Positions 34,685-41,834 of a stretch of 64,000 nt of DNA are shown one piece after another. A program made the position numbers and the translations under genes. Location of the stretch: assembly GCA_035289625.1 (NCBI GenBank), contig DATDWP010000009.1, positions 13,443 to 77,442 on the forward strand, given 5' to 3'. Every line of letters begins with the position of its first letter. The first letter of the stretch is position 1. Origin of the DNA: UBA10205 sp035289625. Its GTDB lineage: Archaea > Iainarchaeota > Iainarchaeia > Iainarchaeales > Iainarchaeaceae. Under the pieces are notes generated by a model. That model was not told the origin of the DNA, ran no database searches, and saw only the letters and a list, made by a program, of their open reading frames with translations.

Positions 34685-35008
34685 TCAGCCGAACGCGAGG
34701 ATTTTGTCCGAATCTTCGACAAGCTTGAGCAGGTCTTTCATTGTTGACACCGGGCAATTTTTGCTGCCTTCTTTCTGTCTTGATTTCAGGCAAGTTCCGC
34801 AGGACAGTATCTGGCCCCTATTTTCGATGAATAAGCTGACTTGTTCTTTTACATTGTATTTTTCATTTTGTAGGTCTTCTATTTCAACACCTTCATTTAT
34901 CAAAAAGACTTTTGTTTCGTGGTTTGATTTGAGTGCGGTTAGCCCGAACCTGAATGCATTCCATGCTTTTTCGGGTTCTTTTGTCCCCAAGATGATGCCA
35001 ATTTTCAT
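34685..35008 (-). CDS. DsrE-family sulfur-relay-like protein
   Basis: 107 residues. MKIGIILGTKEPEKAWNAFRFG opens a DsrE/TusD fold, and the conserved Cys region is GQILSCGTCLKSRQKEG with C-x2-C, in the place of the sulfur-carrying Cys of this family. It may bind persulfide or a metal. Its ATG overlaps the stop of the ArsR-type regulator upstream (ATGA), so the regulator and this protein are one unit. Confidence 0.82.
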   Translation of the reverse strand: MKIGIILGTKEPEKAWNAFRFGLTALKSNHETKVFLINEGVEIEDLQNEKYNVKEQVSLFIENRGQILSCGTCLKSRQKEGSKNCPVSTMKDLLKLVEDSDKILAFG

Positions 35009-35328
35009 TTTCTTACCACTTTGGCTATTTTTTGCTTATTTTCAATCTGCTCAAGTAAAACACCCCTAATTAGGTTGCAGGCTTTCACCATTTTCGGGAA
35101 AGCGATTTTGTAATAAATGACTGTTCCGTCTCTCCTGCTTGTGACGACGCCTTTCTGCCTCAGTATTGCCAGGTGTTGCGAAAGATTGGCTTGCCTCAGA
35201 CCACTATCCTTGATAAGTTCAGAAACGGATTTTTCTCTGCCGCCAAGCAGATAAATGATTTTCAAGCGCTTTGCATCGGCAAGAGTCTTGCAAAGTTCGG
35301 CATGCAAATTAAACAAACTATTATTCAT
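35005..35328 (-). CDS. ArsR-family winged-helix transcription regulator
   Basis: 107 residues from ATG 35328. The helix-turn-helix is SVSELIKDSGLRQANLSQHL, followed by the wing RRDGTVIYYKIA. The metal site of ArsR (ELCVCDL) is absent: the equivalent helix has few Cys, though a Cys lies at the start (LHAELCKTLADAKR) and another near CNLIRG. It could sense thiol oxidation or persulfide by these two. It precedes the DsrE gene. A perfect palindrome lies 3 bases upstream of its start codon. Confidence 0.87.
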   Translation of the reverse strand: MNNSLFNLHAELCKTLADAKRLKIIYLLGGREKSVSELIKDSGLRQANLSQHLAILRQKGVVTSRRDGTVIYYKIAFPKMVKACNLIRGVLLEQIENKQKIAKVVRK

Positions 35329-35330
35329 AC

Positions 35331-35346
35331 ATTCATATATATGAAT
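35331..35346. promoter_or_regulatory. Perfect 16-bp palindrome at the ArsR promoter
   Basis: ATTCATATATATGAAT, its own reverse complement, ending 3 bases before the chosen ArsR start codon on the minus strand. This A+T-rich ATTCAT...ATGAAT form is typical of ArsR-family operators, and the centre could double as a TATA box. Autoregulation is likely. A shorter half-site lies beside it (TTCATAC). Confidence 0.7.
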
Positions 35347-35388
35347 ATAATCTATTTTAAATGTTGCCATGGGATAGGTTCCGGAAAG

Positions 35389-35553
35389 TCATTTGGTGCC
35401 GATACGAATGATTGCGTGTCTTGTTATTTCAAGGTTGCAGGAATTGTGCACGGTGCACCATGTCTCGCACTTTTCCGCAGTTTTAGCGTCGGCGTACTTC
35501 AAGCCGCATGATTCGCACTTGAAATATTTTCCAATCTTTTTGACCAAAGCCAA
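35389..35553 (-). CDS. 54-residue Cys-rich zinc-binding-like protein
   Basis: A short gene downstream of the BlaR1-like protease, too short for usual calling. It reads KYFKCESCGLKYADAKTAEK and CETWCTVHNSCNLEITRHAI, with C-x2-C, then C-x3-C and C, plus two His. Similar C-x2-C...C-x3-C...SCN-x-EITRHA proteins are, as far as I recall, common small archaeal proteins of unknown role. No ATG is available; TTG 35553 (or 35547) fits, just after the BlaR1 stop. It probably belongs to the BlaI-BlaR1 unit. Confidence 0.6.
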   Translation of the reverse strand: MALVKKIGKYFKCESCGLKYADAKTAEKCETWCTVHNSCNLEITRHAIIRIGTK

Positions 35554-35566
35554 CGCCCCATTGCAC

Positions 35567-36277
35567 TCAGAGTTTGCTCCTTATTTTCTTTATGTCAAGC
35601 CCCTCTTTTATTAGCTGGTTGTCAAGGCGCATTTCCTCAATTGTGTCAAGCTCTTCCAAATGCACCGGGAGAAGGCCAAAAAAGCCCGCCCTTATTGAGT
35701 GGAAAAACCTCTTTATGTTAAAAAAGCCGCTTTTGAGATGCAATAATTCATGCATGAGGACAATCCGGATTTCTTCCTCGTCAAAATTCTCAACCAGGCC
35801 GGTTGAAATGAAAATCGTTTTTTTGAGGGCGGAAACAACGAATGCCGACTTGTTGGCATCCTCAAACAAATATAATTCGGGGGTTTTAATGCCAAGTTTT
35901 CCAGCTTCCTGCGCAAGCATTTTCTCGATTTTTTTGTCATTGTGCCTTTTCAGGCCCATTCTTGCAATGAAAGGGGTCAGGGCATATGATGTGATGAAAA
36001 ACGCGAGCACAAGGAACAGTGCAATTGTGTGCGCAGTGTTGAAAATGCCGAGGGGGTGGTTTTCGGACGAATATGCGAGTGTTATGAGAAATGCAAAAAT
36101 TGCCGTCAGGAATGCGGACTTGAGGAGCAAGTTCCGTTTTATGGAAAGCTTCCTGTGGAAGAAAATCAGGATTATTGCGGTAAGTGCAATGACTCCTATA
36201 AGAAAGTAGTTAAGATATGAAATAGTTGTCCCTGGGCCTAATACGCAGCTGTTAATGCATGCCATTTCCGAAGACAT
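35567..36277 (-). CDS. BlaR1/HtpX-like M48 membrane metalloprotease
   Basis: 236 residues. Four or so helices in the first 105 residues, then a cytoplasmic domain with the zinc motif H176-E-L-L-H180 (VLMHELLHLKSGF) and an acidic cluster (EELDTIEEMRLDN) that can give the third ligand. The gene follows the BlaI-type repressor by 16 bases, as BlaR1/MecR1 pairs do. It has no outside penicillin-binding sensor domain, so the signal is probably sensed by the membrane part or by partners. It likely cleaves or triggers cleavage of the repressor. Confidence 0.8.
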   Translation of the reverse strand: MSSEMACINSCVLGPGTTISYLNYFLIGVIALTAIILIFFHRKLSIKRNLLLKSAFLTAIFAFLITLAYSSENHPLGIFNTAHTIALFLVLAFFITSYALTPFIARMGLKRHNDKKIEKMLAQEAGKLGIKTPELYLFEDANKSAFVVSALKKTIFISTGLVENFDEEEIRIVLMHELLHLKSGFFNIKRFFHSIRAGFFGLLPVHLEELDTIEEMRLDNQLIKEGLDIKKIRSKL

Positions 36278-36293
36278 TTCACATAATCCTCCC

Positions 36294-36656
36294 TTAGAGA
36301 TTCTTCTTCAAGTAAGCTATTGAAGGCTCGCCGAATGTAACCTTGAGGAAACTCAGGAATTTTTTTGAAATTTTGTTGGCAAGCTCTTCTTTCGTCACGC
36401 GGGCGCCATACATGTACTTAAGTCCGCCCCTTCCTTTCTCGATTTCCCTTTCCAGAAGATTTCTTGAAAACATCCGGTCCATAGTGACTGTGACCGTGGT
36501 ATAAGCCACTTTGTTCCTCTTCTTCACAAAATCATAGACTTGCCTGCAGCTCTTCTTGTTCTTATCCTGCCAGAGGCATTCCAGTATGTCAGCTTCAAGG
36601 CCGCCCACTATGGAATTGAGCCCCTTCTTGTCAAAGTTTATTTTTGAAACATCCAT
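36294..36656 (-). CDS. BlaI/MecI/CopY-family repressor
   Basis: 120 residues from ATG 36656 (GGGG site 7 bases upstream). The winged helix covers GLEADILECLWQDKNKKSCR, QVYDFVKKRNKVAYTTVTVT and MDRMFSRNLLEREIEKGR, exactly the BlaI family pattern including AYTTV in the recognition helix. The dimerisation helices follow. Family members bind TACA/TGTA dyads and are inactivated by BlaR1-type proteolysis. Here the matching dyads lie at 36721-36741 and 34497-34517, which puts both adjacent operons, and probably itself, under its control. Confidence 0.88.
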   Translation of the reverse strand: MDVSKINFDKKGLNSIVGGLEADILECLWQDKNKKSCRQVYDFVKKRNKVAYTTVTVTMDRMFSRNLLEREIEKGRGGLKYMYGARVTKEELANKISKKFLSFLKVTFGEPSIAYLKKNL

Positions 36657-36720
36657 GGTAGATCCCCTTTGGCCGGCGGCCATTGCATATACTTTGCCGC
36701 AATACCTTTAAAAATGTAAT

Positions 36721-36741
36721 GCTTTACATTATTTGTAAAGC
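36721..36741 (+). promoter_or_regulatory. Operator-like inverted repeat, copy 2 (rightward operon and blaI region)
   Basis: GCTTTACA-N5-TGTAAAGC, the same arms as copy 1. On the plus strand it follows a TATA-like CTTTAAA (36706-36712) by about 5 bases and precedes ATG 36772 by 30. The repeat is thus placed over the start of transcription of the rightward operon, in the same orientation as copy 1. It also lies some 65 bases upstream of the blaI start on the other strand, so it could serve both directions. Confidence 0.75.
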
Positions 36742-36771
36742 TTTGTATGTGAAGCTAAGGGGTGCTGAAAA

Positions 36772-37653
36772 ATGGTGCATGATTGCTGCAAGCAGGAAGA
36801 CAAGCAAATCAATCATAACGATGGTGTTGGCAAAAAAGAGCTATCAATAATATTTCTGATTATGGGGGCTTTGCTCATGGGCGCAATAATTGTCCAAGCA
36901 TATAACTTCACCCAAATAAACCAGACAAATGTCCTGCTTGAAAAACAGGCATCTTCGCTTTCCATTGGCGGAAATTCGGTTTCCCTTAGCGGAAACAGTC
37001 AAAGTTCTGGCGCGATTGATATGTCGGGCTGGACAGACAACGAGAAAATGAACTATGAAATGCACGGGATAATCCCGGCACGCGCACAGGGCAGCTCAAC
37101 TGCCCAAAGTGCCGCCCCTGTTACGGCAAACTTTTCAGAAGTCCTGCCAAAAGGAGTTCCAATAATATACGGAGTGGAGCTTGGGGTAAGCTACGATAAT
37201 GTTTCAGTAAATAATCCCCAGAAGGCAGACCAGACAATTGCCACTCTATCACAGTTTGACAAGGAAAACAGCGGCAAATATATTGAGCTTTCGGGCGACG
37301 CGCAGCAAAGATACATCAAAATCGCTTCGCAGATTTCGTGCGAGTACTGCTGCGGGGCGGAAAGCATCATCTTTCCCGACGGTAAAAAGGCATGCGGGTG
37401 TGCTCACAGCTACTCCATGAGAGGCCTTGCAAAATACCTGCTCAAGAACCACCCAAACGATTTTACGGACGAGCAAATCCTCGAGGAACTCGGAAAATGG
37501 AAAACACTATATTTCCCAGGGGTTCTTGCACAAAAAGCCCAAGTAATGAAGGAAAAAGGGGTAGAGTTCAATTACATCAACCTCGCCTCAAACAAATATA
37601 GGGGCCTGGAGAAAGGCGCGCCACAAGGCGAATCTATGGTAGGGGGCTGTTGA
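36772..37653 (+). CDS. Anchored Cys-rich protein with CC...CxC.H domain and MVGGC end
   Basis: 293 residues. N-terminal MVHDCCKQED, one helix (IIFLIMGALLMGAIIVQAY), a Ser/Asn-rich linker, then a domain with ISCEYCCGAESIIFPDG, KKACGCAHSYSMRGLAKYLL and FTDEQILEELGKWKTLYF. The set C-x2-CC-x(10-12)-C-x-C-x-H suggests a metal or disulfide centre outside the cell. The last five residues are MVGGC, shared with the next gene. I do not recognise a named family. It is the first gene after operator copy 2, with an AGGGG ribosome site. Confidence 0.65.
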   Translation: MVHDCCKQEDKQINHNDGVGKKELSIIFLIMGALLMGAIIVQAYNFTQINQTNVLLEKQASSLSIGGNSVSLSGNSQSSGAIDMSGWTDNEKMNYEMHGIIPARAQGSSTAQSAAPVTANFSEVLPKGVPIIYGVELGVSYDNVSVNNPQKADQTIATLSQFDKENSGKYIELSGDAQQRYIKIASQISCEYCCGAESIIFPDGKKACGCAHSYSMRGLAKYLLKNHPNDFTDEQILEELGKWKTLYFPGVLAQKAQVMKEKGVEFNYINLASNKYRGLEKGAPQGESMVGGC

Positions 37654-37704
37654 AATGAGCAAATACTTCAACGTGGCGAATAAAAACCAAAAGGAGGTCA
37701 AATC

Positions 37705-37944
37705 ATGCCATCAACAATAGAATACCTGGCACTGGTTGCAGTGGCAATAGTGCTCGTAATCTCAGTCGTGCAGGCAGCGCAAATTTCCGGCCTGAACGAA
37801 AAAATAACCCAGCAAAATGCGGCCTTAGCTTCACTTGCCTTAGGCGGAACGAACACAACAGTTGGCCAAGGAGCAGCAGCTGCTCAACAGGCTTTGGCGC
37901 CAAGCCAAGGTTCTGCAAGCCAGCAAATGGTCGGCGGATGCTAA
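37705..37944 (+). CDS. Small anchored protein ending in MVGGC
   Basis: 79 residues. A helix near the start (YLALVAVAIVLVISVVQAA), a short coiled-coil-like part (ISGLNEKITQQNAALASLAL), an Ala/Gln/Ser-rich linker, and the end SQQMVGGC. A clear GGAGG site precedes ATG 37705. The only cysteine is the last residue. The same helix-linker-MVGGC plan is seen in the preceding protein, though the middle domain is absent. Function unknown. Confidence 0.65.
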   Translation: MPSTIEYLALVAVAIVLVISVVQAAQISGLNEKITQQNAALASLALGGTNTTVGQGAAAAQQALAPSQGSASQQMVGGC

Positions 37945-37963
37945 ACCAAAGAAGGCCACCACA

Positions 37964-38929
37964 ATGGCAAAAATTGCAGTGATAGCACTATTTCTTGCAG
38001 CCATTGTGGTTCTTGGCGGCTGCCTAGAGCAATCAGAGCCAAAAATCGAAACATGCACGCTTAATGGCTGTTCAATTGGCGGCATAAACAATTCGGCCCA
38101 TGATTCAAATAATATTGCAAATGCAAAGCCAGAAGACAAAAATATCGCAATTGAAAAAAGCCGTGGCGAGATTTTGCTCGAAAAAGTGGCGCCAAGCAAA
38201 GGAATCATATTGCCTGTGAAATGGGGCGATGTTTTGGCAAAAGCTGCTCAAGCGGGCGCAATAGACATGAACAAGTATAAAACCTCGCTTGCCCGTAGCG
38301 GGGCAAAACTCAGGCCAGAGCACGAAGAACTCATTTTGGATGGAAGCGATGAGAACATTTCATTCGCCCCAGATAACGCCTACTTTAACCTCAACATGCT
38401 CTGGGCTCTTGGCCTTGTCAATAAAAACCCAATCCTCACAAAAGGCAAGATTTCAGAATACGGGGACAAAAAAGCATACTTTGCCTCAACAGGCGGCTGG
38501 ACCCTTGGCAAAAAAACCGGCGGCGAACTGCTCGGGAGCGCAAAAATAATCAATCTGACGCCACAACAGCAAAAAATAGTTGAAGAAGTTTCAGCCAACA
38601 CTTACAGGCCATGCTGCAGCAACCCAACCGGATTTCCGGACTGCAACCACGCAATGGCAGCACTCGCCCTCGCAGAACTCATGGCCTCGCAAGGGGCTAC
38701 AAAGGGGCAGATATATGATGCGCTCCTGGTCGCAAACTCATATTGGTTCACAAGAACATACGTAAACATTGCAGAATACCTGGCTGAGAATAGAAAGGAT
38801 TTTAGCAAGGTTGACTCAAAAGAACTCTTAGGAGAAAAGTACTCAAGCCAAAGTGGCTATCGCAAAATTGCAAATTCATTGAAAAACATTCCAGAAATGC
38901 AATTGGGAGGGAGCACATGCGCAAACTGA
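37964..38929 (+). CDS. Lipoprotein with CC...DCNH domain
   Basis: 321 residues from ATG 37964, which overlaps nothing; the longer frame from 37862 reads through the previous gene. The N terminus is a lipoprotein signal (AVIALFLAAIVVLGGC) with the lipobox LGGC. A second Cys pair follows (CTLNGC). The C-terminal domain has ANTYRPCCSNPTGFPDCNHA and MAALALAELMASQGATKGQI, matching the CC...C-x-H...A-M-x-x-L plan of the 36772 protein. It probably sits on the outer face of the membrane. Family unknown to me; disulfide or metal role is inference. Confidence 0.65.
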   Translation: MAKIAVIALFLAAIVVLGGCLEQSEPKIETCTLNGCSIGGINNSAHDSNNIANAKPEDKNIAIEKSRGEILLEKVAPSKGIILPVKWGDVLAKAAQAGAIDMNKYKTSLARSGAKLRPEHEELILDGSDENISFAPDNAYFNLNMLWALGLVNKNPILTKGKISEYGDKKAYFASTGGWTLGKKTGGELLGSAKIINLTPQQQKIVEEVSANTYRPCCSNPTGFPDCNHAMAALALAELMASQGATKGQIYDALLVANSYWFTRTYVNIAEYLAENRKDFSKVDSKELLGEKYSSQSGYRKIANSLKNIPEMQLGGSTCAN

Positions 38930-39219
38930 AACATCAAAAAACAATGCCGGGTTTTAGTGAATGGCGGGGCAGGAAAAATGTCACCAGCAAAGTAACTGTA
39001 ATTTTCATTGCACTTTTCTTAGTCGCAATAGTCGTATTTTTAGTGACAATGCTAAGCCTCACGCACGGATTAATGGAATACCGCACAACAGGCACTTCCG
39101 GATACGTGGGCTTTTTTGTTAATTACCATGTTGCATTAATGATCATCCTGGTGGCTGCAGCAATAATTTTTGGCGCAGCAATTTACTATAGTTTAAAAGA
39201 AAATAATCCCAAAATTTGA
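38917..39219 (+). CDS. Small two-helix membrane protein
   Basis: 100 residues (or 91 from ATG 38944). Helices are VTVIFIALFLVAIVVFLVTM and NYHVALMIILVAAAIIFGAA, joined by a loop of about 30. The sequence VNYHVALMIILVA carries a His at the membrane border. It overlaps the lipoprotein gene by 13 bases and ends the rightward operon. No family recognised. Confidence 0.6.
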   Translation: MRKLKHQKTMPGFSEWRGRKNVTSKVTVIFIALFLVAIVVFLVTMLSLTHGLMEYRTTGTSGYVGFFVNYHVALMIILVAAAIIFGAAIYYSLKENNPKI

Positions 39220-39247
39220 AAGGTGTCCAAGCACACAAACCTGAAAA

Positions 39248-39412
39248 GTGCAATTCATTGTAAATGGGTCTGAAAGCACCCAGTATGAGAGTTATGTCAT
39301 TAGGGATGGATTCATAATAGAAATGCGTGCAACGAACTCAGAAGCTAGTGATATAGAATTAATTAACAGGGTTATGAAACAAATAATCCCAACTAATACA
39401 AAAGGCCAATGA
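39248..39412 (+). pseudogene. Probable gene remnant
   Basis: A 54-codon frame from GTG 39248 that reads like the tail of a folded domain (QFIVNGSESTQYESYVIRDG, then FIIEMRATNSEASDIELINR). It has no ribosome site and no start-like N terminus, so I think it is the 3' remnant of a lost gene beside the accessory island. It could also be a short hypothetical gene. Confidence 0.35.
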
Positions 39413-39767
39413 ATCTGTAAATTTTTTAAAAAGTAGAAGAAAGTGATTAGCAGCGTTCGGCGGTAAATCATTCCTATAAACGACTAAAAATGTAGATTTT
39501 CTTGGCTTTTGATGCTTAATAGGAACCATTTCTTGCCTTTTATGTAGGATAAAAGTAACTGCTAACAGGTTTTGGTAAAGTGTTGTTATAATACCCCCAA
39601 TTGTCAAAATAAGGCATTTAAAAATCGTATTTTTTATACTACATTTTATAAAATTGTCTATAATCCCTCAAATCGTCATAACAAAGCAGGTAAAAAATTT
39701 TCTGTTAGCAGTTACGGATAAAAACAAGGTTTAAATATTCCATTTCTCATATTTATCTTATTGCATC
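39413..39767. other. Non-coding stretch upstream of the NYN gene
   Basis: About 350 bases, very A+T-rich, with no reading frame I can support on either strand. It contains the outermost copy of the 5S-end repeat (39443-39456) and, near its end, a TATA-like TTTAAATATT (39730-39739) about 70 bases before the NYN gene start. Confidence 0.5.
39443..39456 (-). repeat. Copy of the 5S rRNA 3' end (outer)
   Basis: GTGATTAGCAGCGT on the plus strand; the 13 bases from 39444 equal the last 13 bases of the 5S rRNA gene (minus strand, ACGCTGCTAATCA), and the flank AGAAGAAA precedes it as at the middle copy. It marks the far end of the NYN-containing segment. Confidence 0.6.
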
Positions 39768-39793
39768 CCCGGGATTGCTTCGGCAAACCCGGG
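39768..39793 (+). promoter_or_regulatory. UUCG-capped hairpin in the 5' leader of the NYN gene
   Basis: CCCGGG-A-TTGC, loop TTCG, GCAA-A-CCCGGG: two stems of 6 and 4 pairs with one A/A mismatch and a C(UUCG)G-type loop, in the leader between a TATA-like site (39730) and ATG 39803. It is followed by CTTATTTTT. It may be an early terminator, or an RNA element controlling the nuclease-like gene. It is unlike the A+T-rich surroundings. Confidence 0.65.
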
Positions 39794-39802
39794 CTTATTT
39801 TT

Positions 39803-40426
39803 ATGTCTAATAAAAGAGCAACTTTGTTTATTGATGGCTCAAACTTCTATCATGCATTGAAACAGAGCAAGTTTTTGGACGTTTTCTCTTTCAAAGATTT
39901 CTTTGAAGAATTGTCCAAGAGTTTTCAGATAACAAAAGTCTACTATTATGATGCACTGAAAAATAGCCAGCTTGAATCTGGGCAATATTCCAAACAACAG
40001 CATTTTCATCGAAAACTCGAAAAGGAAATTCCATTGCTTGTTGTGCGCTCACGAAAATTGAAATATCTGCTTGTAAATGATAAGGTTGAAAAAGCAAAAG
40101 CCGAAGCCAAGTTTTGCGCTGATTGCAAACCCAAAATTGGAAAATTTCTCTCTAAGGCTGGTTTGATAAAAATGACTAAAGAAAAAGGCATTGACATAAT
40201 GCTTGTGACAGACATGATTAAGGGGGCTTTTCAGGAGAATTATGAAACTGCTTTACTTGCAACAGGAGATGCAGACTTTGTACCTGCTGTTGAACTAGTC
40301 CAAAATCTCAAAAAAGAAGTCATAAACATTCATTTCTATGCAGGCAGCTCATCAGAACTCAGGGTGAAATGCAACTCGCATAAACTTATTGTAGTTGATA
40401 TGAAAGGAAAATGTTCTTTCAAGTAA
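39803..40426 (+). CDS. NYN-domain (PIN-like) ribonuclease-type protein
   Basis: 207 residues. ATLFIDGSNFYHAL opens an NYN/LabA-like fold, and ALLATGDADFVPAVELV supplies the second acid pair. CADCKPKIG in the middle is a C-x2-C insertion that may bind zinc. NYN proteins are PIN-like metal-dependent RNases or RNA-binding relatives. I chose ATG 39803, just after the leader hairpin. It lies alone in a segment bounded by copies of the 5S 3' end, which suggests it is an accessory, possibly defence-linked, gene. Confidence 0.78.
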   Translation: MSNKRATLFIDGSNFYHALKQSKFLDVFSFKDFFEELSKSFQITKVYYYDALKNSQLESGQYSKQQHFHRKLEKEIPLLVVRSRKLKYLLVNDKVEKAKAEAKFCADCKPKIGKFLSKAGLIKMTKEKGIDIMLVTDMIKGAFQENYETALLATGDADFVPAVELVQNLKKEVINIHFYAGSSSELRVKCNSHKLIVVDMKGKCSFK

Positions 40427-40452
40427 ATAGAAAAAATCAAAAATTATGTGAT

Positions 40453-40474
40453 AATCGCCAATTTGAAGGTGATT
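40453..40474 (-). terminator. Hairpin next to the middle 5S-end copy
   Basis: AATCGCC-N8-GGTGATT, a 7-pair stem with one G-T pair, 24 bases from the middle copy of the 5S end. The intact 5S gene has a similar hairpin 12 bases beyond its end. It may be a terminator carried along with the repeated end, or the end of the NYN transcript. Confidence 0.35.
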
Positions 40475-40496
40475 AACATGACCAGAAGAAATTAAG

Positions 40497-40510
40497 TGAT
40501 TAGCAGCGTA
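40497..40510 (-). repeat. Copy of the 5S rRNA 3' end (middle)
   Basis: GTGATTAGCAGCGT, identical to the copy at 39443 and, over 13 bases, to the end of the 5S gene at 42560-42572. It separates the NYN segment from the Fic segment. Directly inside the Fic segment, AACTTGAATT (40511-40520) recurs at the other end (42543-42552), just before the 5S end. Confidence 0.6.
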
Positions 40511-40522
40511 AACTTGAATTTT

Positions 40523-40579
40523 GGTGCTATTTAGTAGTGAATTTCCACTTTTTCTCTATTTTTAGTGCCAAATAGCACT
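40523..40579. promoter_or_regulatory. Inverted repeats in the Fic promoter region
   Basis: GTGCTATTT near 40523 is inverted as AAATAGCAC near 40570, and the second copy is itself part of TAGTGC-N6-GCACTA. A TATA-like TTTTTATAG follows, about 30 bases before ATG 40611. This is the sort of dyad bound by a self-regulating protein; the Fic protein's own N-terminal winged helix is a candidate. Confidence 0.5.
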
Positions 40580-40610
40580 ATTTTTATAGTTTTTGGCGGC
40601 AAGTTTTAAC

Positions 40611-41834
40611 ATGGTTTCAAAGTACGATTTGCTTTCTTCGGTTTTCCTAAATGAAGGCATGGCTGCATCCGAATTGCTCAAAAAACTGGGCAAAACGCCC
40701 TATGAATACGACGCATTTTATAAGCGGCTCAAACAGCTTGAAGAGGAAGGATTTCTCAAAGTTGAAGAAAAAAGGTACTTCCTGCAAAAAACTGAAAAAT
40801 CAGTCAAGCTTTTGCGGGTACTTGATTTCTGCGTGAGAAATGCGATTAATTACAACGAACTTTTTTTGGTCAAAACTGTTGAGTTCATCAAGATGGGATT
40901 GGAAAAAAACCATGCCAATGGGGAACACTTCAACAGCAAAACAATCGCGAGAATTTCAAGCTTTCTCTCAAAACACGGCTTTCTTATAATAGATTCCCGC
41001 AAACCATTTTCCGGAACACTCGTATATTCGGATTTCCTGAAGAATGTCGTTGAATTGTCCGGAGGAGAAGCCCAAATAAACCGCAAAAATATATTTGAAG
41101 ATGTAGATGAAGAAAAACTGAATATCAAAATGGATTCCGAATTTGCAAAATTCAGGAAGTCACCAAGGCACACCAGCGTCGATGACGAAATATTGTTTAT
41201 CCACCGCAGCCTCTCGCTTGAAGGCAATACAATGACCTTATCCGAAACCGCGAGGCTCATAAAGCAAAACATCCCTCCAAAAAACAGGACTTTCCAGGAA
41301 ATGCAGGAAACAATAGATTACAAGAAGGCGCTTGATATGCTAATCAAGGGCAAAAGCCACCTCGATCTGCAGAAAATCCTTGAGTTCCATGCAAAGGCGA
41401 TGAACTGGATTGAAGCAGGTGCCGGAGAGCTGAGAGCACAAAATGTTCTGATAAAAGGCAACCCGGAATTCAAGACTGCAGATTGGAAAGATTTGCCAAG
41501 GAGGCTTGAGGATTTGTTTGAATATTACAGGCAAAATATCCGGAAGAAAATGAAGCCGCATGAAATTGTGGATTTTGCGGCATATCTGCATAGTGAATTC
41601 CAAAGGATACATCCATTCATAGATGGCAACTCAAGGACATCGCGCGCGATATTTGCCCATACACTGATGCAAAAAGGCTTCCTGCTCATAACATTTCCCG
41701 CCGGATTTGTACAGCAATACATGGAACTGACCAAGCTTTCCAAAAGCAGGAATGATGGGCATTTTAAGATTTTCATGAAACAGCTGGTTCTGCATTCATT
41801 AAAGAACACGAACCAGAAAATGAGATATGCATGA
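40611..41834 (+). CDS. Fic-family protein with N-terminal winged helix
   Basis: 407 residues. An N-terminal winged helix (residues about 1-65: LSSVFLNEGMAASELLKKLG, QLEEEGFLKVEEKRYFL) precedes the Fic domain. The inhibitory-helix-like region includes SLEGNTMTLSETARLI, and the active loop is HPFIDGNSRTSR (334-345). The family consensus HPFx(D/E)GN(G/K)R has Ser here in place of Gly/Lys, still common in the class that AMPylates targets. It is probably a stress or toxin-like AMP-transferase that controls its own promoter. It lies in a segment bounded by copies of the 5S end. Confidence 0.85.
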   Translation: MVSKYDLLSSVFLNEGMAASELLKKLGKTPYEYDAFYKRLKQLEEEGFLKVEEKRYFLQKTEKSVKLLRVLDFCVRNAINYNELFLVKTVEFIKMGLEKNHANGEHFNSKTIARISSFLSKHGFLIIDSRKPFSGTLVYSDFLKNVVELSGGEAQINRKNIFEDVDEEKLNIKMDSEFAKFRKSPRHTSVDDEILFIHRSLSLEGNTMTLSETARLIKQNIPPKNRTFQEMQETIDYKKALDMLIKGKSHLDLQKILEFHAKAMNWIEAGAGELRAQNVLIKGNPEFKTADWKDLPRRLEDLFEYYRQNIRKKMKPHEIVDFAAYLHSEFQRIHPFIDGNSRTSRAIFAHTLMQKGFLLITFPAGFVQQYMELTKLSKSRNDGHFKIFMKQLVLHSLKNTNQKMRYA

